A stretch of 64,000 bases of DNA from Cellulomonas triticagri (GTDB taxonomy: Bacteria; Actinomycetota; Actinomycetes; Actinomycetales; Cellulomonadaceae), in assembly GCF_003696205.1 (NCBI RefSeq), contig NZ_RFFI01000003.1:1-64000 (forward strand), written 5' to 3'. The notes under the pieces were generated by a model. It had not been told where the DNA came from. It was given only the letters and a program-made list of their open reading frames with translations, and made no database searches. Below, piece by piece: positions 7,552-16,212 of the stretch; the first letter of the stretch is position 1; the number at the start of each line of letters is the position of its first letter. The translations under genes and the position numbers were made by a program.

Positions 7552-7724
7552 CGGCGTCTCCACCCCCGGGAGCGTCATCCTGTGCGGCTCCGGCCCCGGC
7601 CCCGGCTCAGTGACGACCTCGGGTGAGCCGCATCGCGTCGGGCGAGCGGCGTCACCTCGGGCGGGCGAGGGCGGCTCGCGCGAGCGGGTCCGTCGTGCTG
7701 ATGCGGGCGTGACGCCCGGTGCCG

Positions 7725-7793
7725 CGAGGTCGGGGGTTCCTGACGAGGTCGGTGGTTCGGTAGTACCTACCTCGTCAGGGACCCCCGACCTCG
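7725..7793. repeat. Large palindromic element, family member 1
   Basis: Arms 7725-7749 and 7769-7793 are 25 nt and inverted with one mismatch, around a 19-nt centre. The outer sequence CGAGGTCGGGGGTT matches the arms of two elements at 33082-33149 and 34119-34184 (CGAGGTCGAGGGTT). I read the three as one dispersed palindrome family, possibly REP-like. Confidence 0.7.
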
Positions 7794-7896
7794 GCGCGCT
7801 CCGCAGCGGAATCGCGCGTCCGTGCTCAGTCGGCGGGCTCAGACCGGCGGTGTCCGGCCTCGTCCGGACGCCTGCCTTCCCGCCGCGCGGCTCGTC

Positions 7897-7990
7897 CGCC
7901 TCCGCTCGCCGCCTCCGCTCGCCGCCTCCGCTCGCCCGCCTCCGCTCGCCCGCCTCCGCTCGCCCGCCTCCGCTCGCCGCCTGCGCTCCG
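7897..7990. repeat. Minisatellite with 13-14 bp unit, seven copies
   Basis: Seven tandem copies of CGCCTCCGCTCGC, some with an extra C, start near 7897, 7910, 7923, 7937, 7951, 7965 and 7978; the last copy is diverged. The run is strongly strand-asymmetric in pyrimidines. There is no spacer diversity, so it is not a CRISPR array. Confidence 0.85.
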
Positions 7991-8146
7991 GTCGCCGACT
8001 CCACTCGTCGCCGCGACTCGCTGATGTCGCGGCGAGCCGCGGCCGGGGCTCGGCGGGGTCGCTCCGACGGTTGCCGACGCCGTCCCCACCCGGCGTCCGT
8101 GCTGGGCGTCACCGCCGAGGCGGGGGAGGCGGGCCCCCGGGGCACG

Positions 8147-8184
8147 ACGAAGGGCGTCACCCCCGCGGGGGTGACGCCCTTCGT
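8147..8184 (-). terminator. Perfect 38-bp palindromic terminator after rpsT
   Basis: The 38 bp are a perfect palindrome centred at 8165/8166, starting 23 bp beyond the rpsT stop. It can form a stem of up to about 17 bp and would work in either direction. Its core recurs in the terminator at 7518-7551. Confidence 0.8.
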
Positions 8185-8206
8185 GGCGTGCTGCGGTGCG
8201 GTCGCG

Positions 8207-8467
8207 TCAGAGCGCGTTGACCGACTTCGCGAGCGCCGACTTCTTGTTGGCGGCCTGGTTGGCGTGGATGACGCCCTTGGAGACGGCCTTGTCGAGCTTC
8301 TTGCCCGCGACGACGAGCGCGGCGGTGGCCGCGTCCTTGTCGCCACCGGCGACGGCCTCGCGCACGCGGCGCACGAACGTCTTCAGCTCCGACTTGACGG
8401 CCTTGTTGCGCAGGCGCGCGACCTCGTTGGTGCGGATCCGCTTGATCTGGGACTTGATGTTGGCCAC
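8207..8467 (-). CDS. rpsT: 30S ribosomal protein S20
   Basis: An 86-residue, Lys/Ala-rich helical protein that begins [15 protein letters not shown] and ends [11 protein letters not shown], matching S20 in length and sequence throughout. S20 binds 16S rRNA early in 30S assembly. The ATG at 8467 is the only sensible start. As in most actinobacteria it lies between holA and lepA and on the opposite strand to lepA. A perfect palindrome just downstream is its terminator. A candidate promoter lies about 140 bp upstream. Confidence 0.97.
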   Translation of the reverse strand: MANIKSQIKRIRTNEVARLRNKAVKSELKTFVRRVREAVAGGDKDAATAALVVAGKKLDKAVSKGVIHANQAANKKSALAKSVNAL

Positions 8468-8608
8468 GGTGTGGACTCTCTCGTGTGTTCGCCGGAGCGA
8501 AGGGAACAGGTCGTGAGGGCGCGTCCGGCGCCGGGACTGGGGCGTGGGGATACCCGCGGAGAGGCACCGGACTAGTGCCCGCCGACCCAGGCGGACACGC
8601 GACTGACA

Positions 8609-8614
8609 AGACTA
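8609..8614 (-). promoter_or_regulatory. Candidate -10 box for rpsT
   Basis: On the minus strand the hexamer reads TAGTCT, fitting TANNNT, in the locally least GC-rich part of the gap upstream of rpsT. It would give a leader of roughly 135 nt, long enough for autoregulatory structure. No convincing -35 box is seen. Confidence 0.3.
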
Positions 8615-8696
8615 CCAGCCGTGCCCCGCTCGCACGAAGTCCGGGTGGCTCGAAAGTCCTCGCCCCCGCGGGCCCCGGCGCCCTAGCGTGGCGCGC

Positions 8697-9542
8697 ATGA
8701 CCAGGACAGCACCGGAGCGGGACGACGTCGAGACCAACCGGCGCAGCTGGGACGCGGTCGTCCCGGGGCACCTGGTGGCCTACGGTGCCGAGGAGTTCGC
8801 GGCGGATCCCGCGCGGATCTCCTCGGTCGTGCGCGACGACCTGGTGGCGATGGCCCCGCACCTGCCGGGCGGGTCGCCCGAGGGGCTGGACCTGGTGCAC
8901 CTGCAGTGCCACATCGGCCTGGACACCCTGTCGTGGGCCCGGCTGGGCGCGCGCGTGACGGGGGTGGACTTCTCCCCGGCGGCGACGGCGGCGGCGCGGG
9001 ACCTCGCCCGGCGGGCGGGGCTGGACGCCTCGTTCGTGGACAGCGACGTCGAGGGGGCGGTCGCGGCCTGCGGGCGGCAGTTCGACGTCGTGTACACGGG
9101 CATCGGCGCGCTGTGCTGGCTGCCGGACCTGGCGGGGTGGGCGCGCACCGTCGCGGGGCTGCTGCGTCCGGGCGGGGTGTTCCACGTCCGGGACGCGCAC
9201 CCGGTGCTGCAGGCGCTGGACCAGGACCGCACGGACGGGGCGCTGGTGCTGACCCAGCCGTACTTCGCCGGGCCGCCGCAGCGGTTCGACCACGCGACGA
9301 CGTACGCGGGCGCGGCGGTCCCGGAGGACGCGGCGACGACGGTCGAGTGGCAGCACCCGGTGTCGGAGGTGGTGCAGGCGCTGCTGGACGCCGGGCTGAC
9401 GCTGGTCGCGCTGGCGGAGGGTCGGACGATCCCGTGGCCCGCGCTGCCCGGCATGGTGCGGGACGGCGCGTCGTGGGCGCTGCCCGAGGGGCGGGACCGG
9501 CTGCCGCTGACGTTCTCCCTCACGGCGACCCGCCCGCGCTGA
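8697..9542 (+). CDS. Class I SAM-dependent methyltransferase
   Basis: A 281-residue protein with a Rossmann-type methyltransferase core. Motif I reads LVHLQCHIGLDTLSWARLG (about residues 65-83), motif II GVDFSPAATAAA, and motif IV FDVVYTGIGALCWL, followed by LLRPGGVFHVRDAHPV. The N-terminal NRRSWDAVVPGH segment is typical of a group of actinobacterial methyltransferases with unknown small-molecule substrates. I prefer the ATG at 8697 to the GTG at 8688. TAGCGT at 8684-8689 ends 7 nt before the ATG, suggesting a leaderless mRNA. The substrate cannot be named. Confidence 0.85.
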   Translation: MTRTAPERDDVETNRRSWDAVVPGHLVAYGAEEFAADPARISSVVRDDLVAMAPHLPGGSPEGLDLVHLQCHIGLDTLSWARLGARVTGVDFSPAATAAARDLARRAGLDASFVDSDVEGAVAACGRQFDVVYTGIGALCWLPDLAGWARTVAGLLRPGGVFHVRDAHPVLQALDQDRTDGALVLTQPYFAGPPQRFDHATTYAGAAVPEDAATTVEWQHPVSEVVQALLDAGLTLVALAEGRTIPWPALPGMVRDGASWALPEGRDRLPLTFSLTATRPR

Positions 9543-9572
9543 GCGGCGGCCGCCAGCCGCCAGCCGCCAGCC

Positions 9573-10313
9573 TCAGGGTGTGAGCGCCCGCCCCAGCACG
9601 TCCGCCAGGGTCTCGGCGTCACCCGACACCGCGAGCCGGGGGTCCGCGGTGGTCGTGCGGCCCCACAGCAGCAGCGCGAGCGCGGCGGCCGGTCCCGTCA
9701 CGGTCGCGGCGACGGCGTCCTCGTCCGCCACGGGCCGACCCGGGGAAGCGAGCGTCCACGCGCACGGGAGGTCCGTGGCCGTCAGGCGCACGGGCGCCAC
9801 CCACGGCGTCGCGCGGCCCAGCCGCACCTGACGGGGCGCGAGGACGGTGACGACCTCGTCGACGGCGTCCGCCCAGGGCGTCGGGTCGGTGACGGGGTGG
9901 GGGACGCCGGTGGCGTCGGCGAGGTCGTGCAGGTGGACGAGGGTCTCGTGCAGCTGCCGCCGGTGCCAGAACGACGCGGGTCCGGGCCCGTTCAGCGTGA
10001 GCCCGGGGGCGTCCGCGGGGAGCGCCCGCAGGGTCGCGAGCAGGTCGGCGGCCTGCGCCCGGTAGGTGGCGCGCAGCGCGGCGGGCTCGCGGGGGCCGGT
10101 GCGGTCGTCGCCGCCGTCGTCGGTGCCCCGCGCCATCCCGGCCGCCCACGTGTGCACGCCGCCCAGGTGCAGGGCGAGGTCGGTGACGGTCCAGATGCCG
10201 CAGGCGGGGACGGGGGCGTCGGGGTCGGCGGCGTCGAGCAGCGTCGCGAACGCCTCCTGGGCTCGCGCGAGCGCGTCGAGGGTGGCGTCGGCTCGGGTCC
10301 GGGGCGCGGGCAT
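9573..10313 (-). CDS. Maleylpyruvate isomerase family mycothiol-dependent protein
   Basis: A 246-residue protein. The N-terminal half is a DinB-like four-helix bundle with [18 protein letters not shown], and the metal-ligand His pattern continues with [18 protein letters not shown]. The C-terminal half has the SCP2-like [26 protein letters not shown] segment seen in this family. Members use mycothiol, the actinobacterial thiol, as cofactor or carry out mycothiol-dependent transfer or isomerisation. Most, like this one, have no assigned substrate. It is divergent from lepA across 44 bp. Confidence 0.85.
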   Translation of the reverse strand: MPAPRTRADATLDALARAQEAFATLLDAADPDAPVPACGIWTVTDLALHLGGVHTWAAGMARGTDDGGDDRTGPREPAALRATYRAQAADLLATLRALPADAPGLTLNGPGPASFWHRRQLHETLVHLHDLADATGVPHPVTDPTPWADAVDEVVTVLAPRQVRLGRATPWVAPVRLTATDLPCAWTLASPGRPVADEDAVAATVTGPAAALALLLWGRTTTADPRLAVSGDAETLADVLGRALTP

Positions 10314-10357
10314 GGGACCATGGTGGCAGCCACGACCCAGCGAAACCGAGGGAGCAC

Positions 10358-12238
10358 GTGTCCCCGATCCCGAGCGCCGCCCAGAGCGCGCGCATCAGCC
10401 CCGCCGCGACGCCGCCGGAGCTGCTGCGCAACTTCTGCATCATCGCGCACATCGACCACGGCAAGTCGACCCTGGCCGACCGCATGCTCCAGCTGACCGG
10501 GGTGGTGGACTCGCGCGCGATGCGCGCCCAGTACCTCGACCGGATGGACATCGAGCGCGAGCGCGGCATCACCATCAAGTCGCAGGCCGTCCGCATGCCG
10601 TGGGCCGTCGGTGACACCCCGTACGCGCTGAACATGATCGACACCCCCGGCCACGTGGACTTCACGTACGAGGTGTCCCGGTCGCTGGCGGCGTGCGAGG
10701 GCGCGGTGCTGCTCGTGGACGCCGCGCAGGGCATCGAGGCGCAGACGCTCGCGAACCTGTACCTGGCGATGGAGAACGACCTCCAGATCATCCCGGTGCT
10801 GAACAAGATCGACCTGCCCGCGGCGCAGCCGGAGAAGTACGCCGAGGAGCTCGCCGGGCTGATCGGCGGCGACCCGGAGGACTGCCTCAAGGTCTCGGGC
10901 AAGACCGGTGAGGGCGTCGAGGCGCTGCTCGACCGGATCGTGCAGCTCGTCCCGTCGCCGGTCGGCGACCCGGACGCCCCGGCGCGCGCGATGATCTTCG
11001 ACTCCGTGTACGACACGTACCGCGGCGTCGTGACGTACGTGCGGGTCAAGGACGGCAACCTCAACCCGCGCGAGCGGATCGCGATGATGTCGACCAAGGC
11101 CACGCACGAGCTGCTGGAGATCGGCGTCATCTCGCCCGAGCCCGTCCCGACCAAGGGTCTGGGCGTCGGCGAGGTCGGCTACCTCATCACGGGTGTGAAG
11201 GACGTCCGGCAGTCCAAGGTCGGCGACACCGTCACGAACGCGAACAAGCCCGCGACGGACGCGATCGGCGGGTACTCCGACCCGAAGCCGATGGTGTTCT
11301 CGGGCCTGTACCCGATCGACGGCTCGGACTACCCGGCGCTGCGCGACGCGCTCGACAAGCTCAAGCTCAACGACGCCGCGCTGAACTACGAGCCGGAGAC
11401 CTCGGTCGCGCTGGGCTTCGGGTTCCGCGTCGGCTTCCTCGGCCTGCTGCACCTGGAGATCATCCGGGAGCGGCTGGAGCGCGAGTTCAACCTCGACCTC
11501 ATCTCGACCGCGCCGAACGTGGTCTACGAGGTGACGATGGAGGACCGCACGGTCGTCACCGTCACCAACCCGAGCGAGTTCCCGGGCGGCAAGATCCGCG
11601 AGGTCCGCGAGCCGATCGTGAAGTCGACGATCCTCGCGCCGAGCGAGTTCATCGGCGCGATCATGGAGCTCTGCCAGGGCAAGCGCGGCGACCTGCTGGG
11701 CATGGACTACCTGTCCGAGGACCGCGTCGAGATGCGCTACACGCTGCCGCTCGCGGAGATCGTGTTCGACTTCTTCGACCAGCTGAAGTCCCGGACCCGC
11801 GGCTACGCGAGCCTGGACTACGAGCCCGTCGGCGAGCAGGTCGCGGACCTGGTGAAGGTCGACATCCTGCTGCAGGGCGAGCAGGTCGACGCGTTCAGCT
11901 CGATCGTGCACAAGGACAAGGCGTACGCGTACGGCGTCATGATGGCGTCCAAGCTCAAGGACCTGATCCCGCGCCAGCAGTTCGAGGTGCCGATCCAGGC
12001 GGCCGTGGGCAGCCGGGTCATCGCCCGCGAGACGATCCGCGCGATGCGCAAGGACGTCCTCGCGAAGTGCTACGGCGGTGACATCTCCCGCAAGCGCAAG
12101 CTGCTCGAGAAGCAGAAGGAGGGCAAGAAGCGCATGAAGACCATCGGTCGGGTCGACGTGCCGCAGGAGGCCTTCATCGCCGCGCTGTCGTCCGACGCGG
12201 GCGGCGGCAAGGACGCCAAGGACGCGAAGAAGAAGTGA
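10358..12238 (+). CDS. lepA: Elongation factor 4 (LepA), ribosomal back-translocase GTPase
   Basis: A 626-residue protein starting at GTG 10358 with GAGGGAG upstream. The G domain shows G1 [15 protein letters not shown]2 [10 protein letters not shown]3 DTPGHVDF and G4 NKIDLP. EF-G-like domains II, III and V follow, and the LepA-specific C-terminal domain contains [20 protein letters not shown] and ends in a Lys-rich tail. LepA acts on stalled or misassembled ribosomes. The last 4 bp overlap the hemW start, so the two genes are translationally coupled. Confidence 0.97.
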   Translation: MSPIPSAAQSARISPAATPPELLRNFCIIAHIDHGKSTLADRMLQLTGVVDSRAMRAQYLDRMDIERERGITIKSQAVRMPWAVGDTPYALNMIDTPGHVDFTYEVSRSLAACEGAVLLVDAAQGIEAQTLANLYLAMENDLQIIPVLNKIDLPAAQPEKYAEELAGLIGGDPEDCLKVSGKTGEGVEALLDRIVQLVPSPVGDPDAPARAMIFDSVYDTYRGVVTYVRVKDGNLNPRERIAMMSTKATHELLEIGVISPEPVPTKGLGVGEVGYLITGVKDVRQSKVGDTVTNANKPATDAIGGYSDPKPMVFSGLYPIDGSDYPALRDALDKLKLNDAALNYEPETSVALGFGFRVGFLGLLHLEIIRERLEREFNLDLISTAPNVVYEVTMEDRTVVTVTNPSEFPGGKIREVREPIVKSTILAPSEFIGAIMELCQGKRGDLLGMDYLSEDRVEMRYTLPLAEIVFDFFDQLKSRTRGYASLDYEPVGEQVADLVKVDILLQGEQVDAFSSIVHKDKAYAYGVMMASKLKDLIPRQQFEVPIQAAVGSRVIARETIRAMRKDVLAKCYGGDISRKRKLLEKQKEGKKRMKTIGRVDVPQEAFIAALSSDAGGGKDAKDAKKK

Positions 12239-13479
12239 GCCCCGCGCTCCCGGACGGCGACGCCGCCCCGGACGACGGCGCGCTCCCGGCCTCGGTGCTC
12301 GACGGCGCCGGGGACCGGGGGTTCGGCGTGTACCTGCACGTGCCGTTCTGCTCGGTGCGCTGCGGGTACTGCGACTTCAACACGTACACGGCCACGGAGC
12401 TCGGCGGCGGGGCGTCGCAGGCGTCGTACGCGGACACGGCGCTGACCGAGATCGCCCTCGCGGGCCGGGTGCTGCGCGACGCCGGGCTGCCGGAGCGACC
12501 GGTGCAGACGGTGTTCGTCGGCGGCGGCACCCCCACGGTGCTGCCCGCCTCGGACCTGATGCGGATGGTCGACGGCCTGCGCGACACCTGGGGCCTGGCC
12601 CCGGGCGCGGAGGTCACCACCGAGGCGAACCCGGACTCGGTGACCCCCGAGTCGCTGGCGGCGCTCGCGGCCGGCGGGTTCACGCGGGTGTCGTTCGGCA
12701 TGCAGTCCGCCGTCCCGCACGTGCTCGCCACGCTGGAGCGCACCCACGACCCGCGCCGCATCCCCGACGTCGTGCGCTGGGCGCGGGACGCCGGTCTGGC
12801 CGTGTCGCTCGACCTCATCTACGGCACGCCGGGGGAGTCGCTGGCCGACTGGCGCACCTCCCTGGAGACGGCCCTCGCCACGGGCGTCGACCACGTGTCC
12901 GCGTACGCGCTGGTCGTGGAGCAGGGCACGAAGATGGCCGTGCAGGTGCGGCGCGGCGACCTCACGCTGCCCGACGAGGACGACCAGGCCGCGAAGTACG
13001 AGCTCGCCGACGACCTGCTCACCGCCGCCGGGCTGCACTGGTACGAGGTCAGCAACTGGGCGCGCACCCCCGCCGACGCGTGCCGGCACAACCTCGCGTA
13101 CTGGCGCAGCGACGACTGGTGGGGGATCGGCCCCGGCGCGCACAGCCACGTCGGCGGCCTGCGCTGGTGGAACGTCAAGCACCCCCGCACCTACGCCGCC
13201 CGCCTCGCGGACGGGCTGAGCCCCGCCGCCGGGCGCGAGACCGTCGCGGACGACGCCGCGCGCCTGGAGCGGGTCATGCTCGGGGTGCGCCTGGACGAGG
13301 GGCTGCCGCTGGCAGCCCTGGACGAGCGGGCGCGGACGGCCGTCGCGGGTCTGGTGGCCGACGGCCTGGTGGACCCGGGTCCCGCCCTGGCGGGCGATGC
13401 CGAGGGCGACCGCCGGGTCCGGCTCACGCGTCGGGGGCGACTGCTGGCGGACACGGTCGTGCGGAGCCTCACGGCCTGA
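12235..13479 (+). CDS. hemW: HemW, radical SAM heme chaperone
   Basis: A 414-residue radical SAM protein. The cluster motif CSVRCGYC uses Cys39, Cys43 and Cys46 and is followed by DFNTY. Later segments [28 protein letters not shown] and [10 protein letters not shown] match the HemN/HemW family, and the C-terminal [20 protein letters not shown] is typical of HemW. HemW is a heme chaperone and not the anaerobic coproporphyrinogen oxidase it resembles; the distinction here rests on length and on the lepA-hemW linkage. GTG 12235 overlaps the lepA stop. Its transcript ends at the hairpin 13521-13566. Confidence 0.92.
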   Translation: MSPALPDGDAAPDDGALPASVLDGAGDRGFGVYLHVPFCSVRCGYCDFNTYTATELGGGASQASYADTALTEIALAGRVLRDAGLPERPVQTVFVGGGTPTVLPASDLMRMVDGLRDTWGLAPGAEVTTEANPDSVTPESLAALAAGGFTRVSFGMQSAVPHVLATLERTHDPRRIPDVVRWARDAGLAVSLDLIYGTPGESLADWRTSLETALATGVDHVSAYALVVEQGTKMAVQVRRGDLTLPDEDDQAAKYELADDLLTAAGLHWYEVSNWARTPADACRHNLAYWRSDDWWGIGPGAHSHVGGLRWWNVKHPRTYAARLADGLSPAAGRETVADDAARLERVMLGVRLDEGLPLAALDERARTAVAGLVADGLVDPGPALAGDAEGDRRVRLTRRGRLLADTVVRSLTA

Positions 13480-13520
13480 TCCCGGCTGCGGTCGGGTCGG
13501 GGCGGACGACCGCTGACGAC

Positions 13521-13566
13521 GGCGGGGTCCCGCCCGGGCACGTGGCGTGCCGGGCGGGACCCCGCC
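13521..13566. terminator. Bidirectional hairpin terminator between hemW and the DUF4870 gene
   Basis: Positions 13521-13536 pair perfectly with 13551-13566, and the inner GCACG/CGTGC adds five more pairs with one bulge. It lies between two convergent genes and can serve both. Confidence 0.8.
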
Positions 13567-13593
13567 GGTCCCGACCCCCTCAGGGGCGGGGCG

Positions 13594-13953
13594 TCACTTC
13601 ACCAGGCGCAGCGTGGCCGGGTAGCGGTACCAGGTGCCCTTGTTCACGGCGACGGCGGCGAGGATGCAGAACACGATGTTCGCGAGCCAGACCAGCAGGC
13701 CGATGGGCGGGATGATGAACGAGATGACGAACCCGACGATCGCGGCGATGGTCACGGTGATCTGGAAGTTCAGCGCCTCCTTGGCCTGGTCCTCCAGGAA
13801 GGGGCCGCGGCCCTTGAAGACGAGCCAGATCACCAGCGACGGGATGAACCCGAAGATGATCCCGCCGAGGTGGGACAGCAGGGACCAGGTGCGCTCCTCG
13901 TCGGGACGCAGCGGCGTCGGGCCGGCTGCGGGCGGCTGCGGGGCGTAGGACAT
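13594..13953 (-). CDS. DUF4870 (Tic20-like) membrane protein
   Basis: A 119-residue protein starting at ATG 13953, with GAGGAG just upstream. A short Pro-rich head (MSYAPQPPAAGPTPL) precedes DEERTWSLLSHLGGI and three hydrophobic segments, with the conserved loop GRGPFLEDQAKEALNFQI between the first and second. This is the DUF4870 pattern of small integral membrane proteins of unknown function. A longer in-frame extension to 14187 lacks a ribosome site. The gene is divergent from another membrane protein with a Pro/Gly/Tyr-rich head, and the two may share regulation. Confidence 0.85.
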   Translation of the reverse strand: MSYAPQPPAAGPTPLRPDEERTWSLLSHLGGIIFGFIPSLVIWLVFKGRGPFLEDQAKEALNFQITVTIAAIVGFVISFIIPPIGLLVWLANIVFCILAAVAVNKGTWYRYPATLRLVK

Positions 13954-14119
13954 GGGTCTCCTCGATCGGTGTCGTGATGCTACGGCGGTCGAAGCGTAGC
14001 GGGGTGACCGGGCCTTTTGTCCTAATCGTCCCTCGACCGTGTGGTGCTTGACACGGAGTCGTGCACTTCGGTTCGCTGGCGCGACGGGCGAACGGCGCCC
14101 GAGCTGGAGGGGGTAGCCC

Positions 14120-15250
14120 ATGTCCGAGAACACCGGCGGCGAGAAGCCGCGCGACGACGAGCCCGCGGCTCCGTCGACCCCGCCCACCCCGCCGCCGCCC
14201 GCACCCGAGGAGCCCGCGGCCCCCGTGCCTCCGGTCCCGCCGGTGCCGGGTCAGCCGGAACCGCCGAGCGCGCCGCCCGCGCCCGAGCCGCCGGTGCACC
14301 CCGGTCAGCCGGGTCAGCCCGGTCAGCCGGGCCAGCCGGCGGGTGGCTACCCGCCGCCGGGCCCCGGCGCCTACCCGCCGCCGCCCGGCTACGGGCAGCC
14401 CGGCGCACCGGAGCAGCCCGGGTACGGCCAGCCGGGCTACGGCCAGCCTGAATACGGCCAGCCTGGATACGGCCAGGCCGGGTACGGCGAGCAGCCTCCG
14501 CCGCAGCAGCCCTACGGCCAGCCGTACGGCGCTCCCGCCTACGGTGCTCCCGGCTACGCCCCGCCCGGCGGTGCGAGCACGAGCATCGGCGACGCGTTCT
14601 CCTGGGGCTGGACGAAGTTCACCCAGAACGTCGGCACGCTGCTCCTGGGCGTCCTGGCGTACCTCGCGGTGATCCTCGTGGTCTCGGTGGTCCTGTTCTC
14701 GGTGCTGATCGGCGGCGCGGCCGTCGGCGTCGACCCGGTGACGGGCGAGCTGCGCTCGGGTGCCGGGGTCGGCCTGGCGTTCGGGTACCTGCTGCTGATC
14801 GCGGTCTACCTGCTGCTGTCGGTGTTCATGCAGGCGGGCGTGCTGCGCGCGACGTTCGAGATCGCGAACGGCCGCCGGGTCGAGGTCGGGACGTTCTTCC
14901 GGTTCGACGACTTCGGCAAGATCCTGCTGGCCGCGCTGCTGGTCGGTGCGGGGACGGCCGTGGGTGCGCTGCTGTTCGTGATCCCGGGTCTGGTGTTCGC
15001 GTTCTTCGCGCAGTTCACGCTGCTGTTCGTCATCGACCGGCGCCTGTCCCCGGTGGATGCGCTGAAGGCGAGCTTCTCGCTGGTGAACCGGAACATCGGC
15101 ATCGTGTTCCTGCTGTTCCTGGGCGTGTACGCCGCGAACCTGGTGGGCTCGGCGCTGTGCGGCGTCGGCCAGCTGGTGTCGATCCCGGTGGGGCTGCTCG
15201 CGACGACGTACGCGTACCGCCGCCTGCAGGAGCAGCCGGTCGCGCCCTGA
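14120..15250 (+). CDS. Membrane protein with Pro/Gly/Tyr-rich cytoplasmic head
   Basis: A 376-residue protein from ATG 14120 with GAGGGGG upstream. Residues 1-150 are disordered: Pro/Glu-rich first, then repeats of GQP and of the form GYGQP or PGYGQ, about ten copies. The remainder begins with SIGDAFSWGWTKFTQNVGTLL and contains five or six hydrophobic segments, with a KASFSLVNRN loop near the end. The membrane part resembles the DUF7847/glycerophosphodiester phosphodiesterase membrane-domain type common in actinobacteria. Such low-complexity heads may drive membrane clustering; that is inference. It is convergent with the DUF3097 gene. Confidence 0.8.
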   Translation: MSENTGGEKPRDDEPAAPSTPPTPPPPAPEEPAAPVPPVPPVPGQPEPPSAPPAPEPPVHPGQPGQPGQPGQPAGGYPPPGPGAYPPPPGYGQPGAPEQPGYGQPGYGQPEYGQPGYGQAGYGEQPPPQQPYGQPYGAPAYGAPGYAPPGGASTSIGDAFSWGWTKFTQNVGTLLLGVLAYLAVILVVSVVLFSVLIGGAAVGVDPVTGELRSGAGVGLAFGYLLLIAVYLLLSVFMQAGVLRATFEIANGRRVEVGTFFRFDDFGKILLAALLVGAGTAVGALLFVIPGLVFAFFAQFTLLFVIDRRLSPVDALKASFSLVNRNIGIVFLLFLGVYAANLVGSALCGVGQLVSIPVGLLATTYAYRRLQEQPVAP

Positions 15251-15260
15251 CCCGCTGAGA

Positions 15261-15306
15261 CGCGCCGACGGCGCCGGTACCCCGAGGGTTCCGGCGCCGT
15301 CGCGCG
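15261..15306. terminator. Bidirectional hairpin terminator
   Basis: GACGGCGCCGG (15267-15277) pairs with its complement at 15291-15301, and outer CGCG/CGCG sequences can extend the stem across one bulge. It separates convergent genes ending at 15250 and 15309. Confidence 0.7.
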
Positions 15307-15308
15307 TG

Positions 15309-16163
15309 TCAGGGGGCGGTGACGAAGTCGATGAGCTCCTCGACCCGGCCCAGCAGGGACGGCTCCAGGTCGGCGAACGACCGGACGCTGCGCAGGATGC
15401 GCTGCCACGCCCGGGCGACGTCGGCCTGCTCGTCGGCGGGCCAGCCGAGCTCGCGCAGGATGCCGTGCTTCCACTCGGTGCCGCGCTCGATGGTCGGCCA
15501 CGCGGTGAGCCCGACGCGGGCGGGCTTCACCGCCTGCCAGACGTCGACGTAGGGGTGCCCGAGCACCAGCACGGTGCCGCGCGGGCAGGACCGCAGCGCC
15601 TCGTCGGCGATGCGCTGCTCCTTGGACCCCGGCACGAGGTGGTCCACGAGGACGCCGACCCGGCGACCGGGTCCGGGGGCGAAGTCGCGCAGGGCGTCCA
15701 CGAGGTTGTCGACGCCCTCCAGCAGCTCGACCACGACGCCCTCGGCGCGCAGGTCGTCGCCCCAGACCTTCTCGACCAGCTCGGCGTCGTGCTTGCCCTC
15801 GACCCAGATCCGCGACCCGATGGCGACGCGGGCCCGCTGGTCGGGGGCGGCGAGGGAGCCGGACGCGGTGCGGCGCGGGCCGGTGGCGGCGGGCGCGGCC
15901 TTCGGCGCGGTGAGCTCGACGGGCTGCCCGTCCACCCAGAACCCCGGGCCGAGCCGGAACGTGCGGGTCTTGCCGCGGCGGTCCTCCAGGACGACGACGT
16001 GCTCGCCGCCGGACTTCTCGACCCGGACGACGGCGCCGACCCAGCCGGTCGTGACCTCCTCCACCACCAGGCCGTGCTCCGCGGGCTGCGGGCGCGAGGT
16101 GGGTCGCCGGTGCGTGCGGGCGGAGCCGGAGGACAGGACGTCGGGGCCGTAGCGGTCGGTCAC
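15309..16163 (-). CDS. DUF3097 family protein
   Basis: A 284-residue protein from GTG 16163. It matches the actinobacterial DUF3097 family: an N-terminal YGPDVLSS segment, a small beta-rich part (LVVEEVTTGWVGAVVRVEKSGG, then VVLEDRRGKTRTFRLGPGFWVDG) and a C-terminal Toprim-like region with IWVEGKHDAELVEKVWGDDL, VELLEGVDNL and GVLVDHLVPGSKEQRIADEAL. The Toprim-like acidic residues suggest nucleic-acid processing, but no function is established. TAGGCT on the minus strand (16171-16176) lies 7 nt before the start, so the mRNA is probably leaderless. A longer ORF to 16640 is a shadow of the divergent MFS gene. Confidence 0.88.
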   Translation of the reverse strand: MTDRYGPDVLSSGSARTHRRPTSRPQPAEHGLVVEEVTTGWVGAVVRVEKSGGEHVVVLEDRRGKTRTFRLGPGFWVDGQPVELTAPKAAPAATGPRRTASGSLAAPDQRARVAIGSRIWVEGKHDAELVEKVWGDDLRAEGVVVELLEGVDNLVDALRDFAPGPGRRVGVLVDHLVPGSKEQRIADEALRSCPRGTVLVLGHPYVDVWQAVKPARVGLTAWPTIERGTEWKHGILRELGWPADEQADVARAWQRILRSVRSFADLEPSLLGRVEELIDFVTAP

Positions 16164-16212
16164 CCGCGGCAGCCTAGGTGCCGACCGGACGCGGCCGTGG
16201 TACGACACGACG

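Larger units (their letters stand above)
7552..8146. other. Gene-free, repeat-rich intergenic stretch
   Basis: About 600 bp between the terminators of two convergent units. Long open frames exist on both strands but are low-complexity Arg/Pro/Ser-rich translations with no recognisable domain and no ribosome site. The stretch holds one large palindromic element (7725-7793) and one minisatellite (7897-7990); I see nothing else in it. Confidence 0.7.

Noticed and set aside
7897-7990. Possible CRISPR array
   Set aside because: Units of 13-14 bp are directly adjacent with no unique spacers, and no cas genes are in the window.
7541-8575. Overlapping plus- and minus-strand frames across 7.5-8.5 kb
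   Set aside because: No domains or ribosome sites; they run through terminators, a minisatellite and rpsT antisense. Treated as intergenic plus rpsT.
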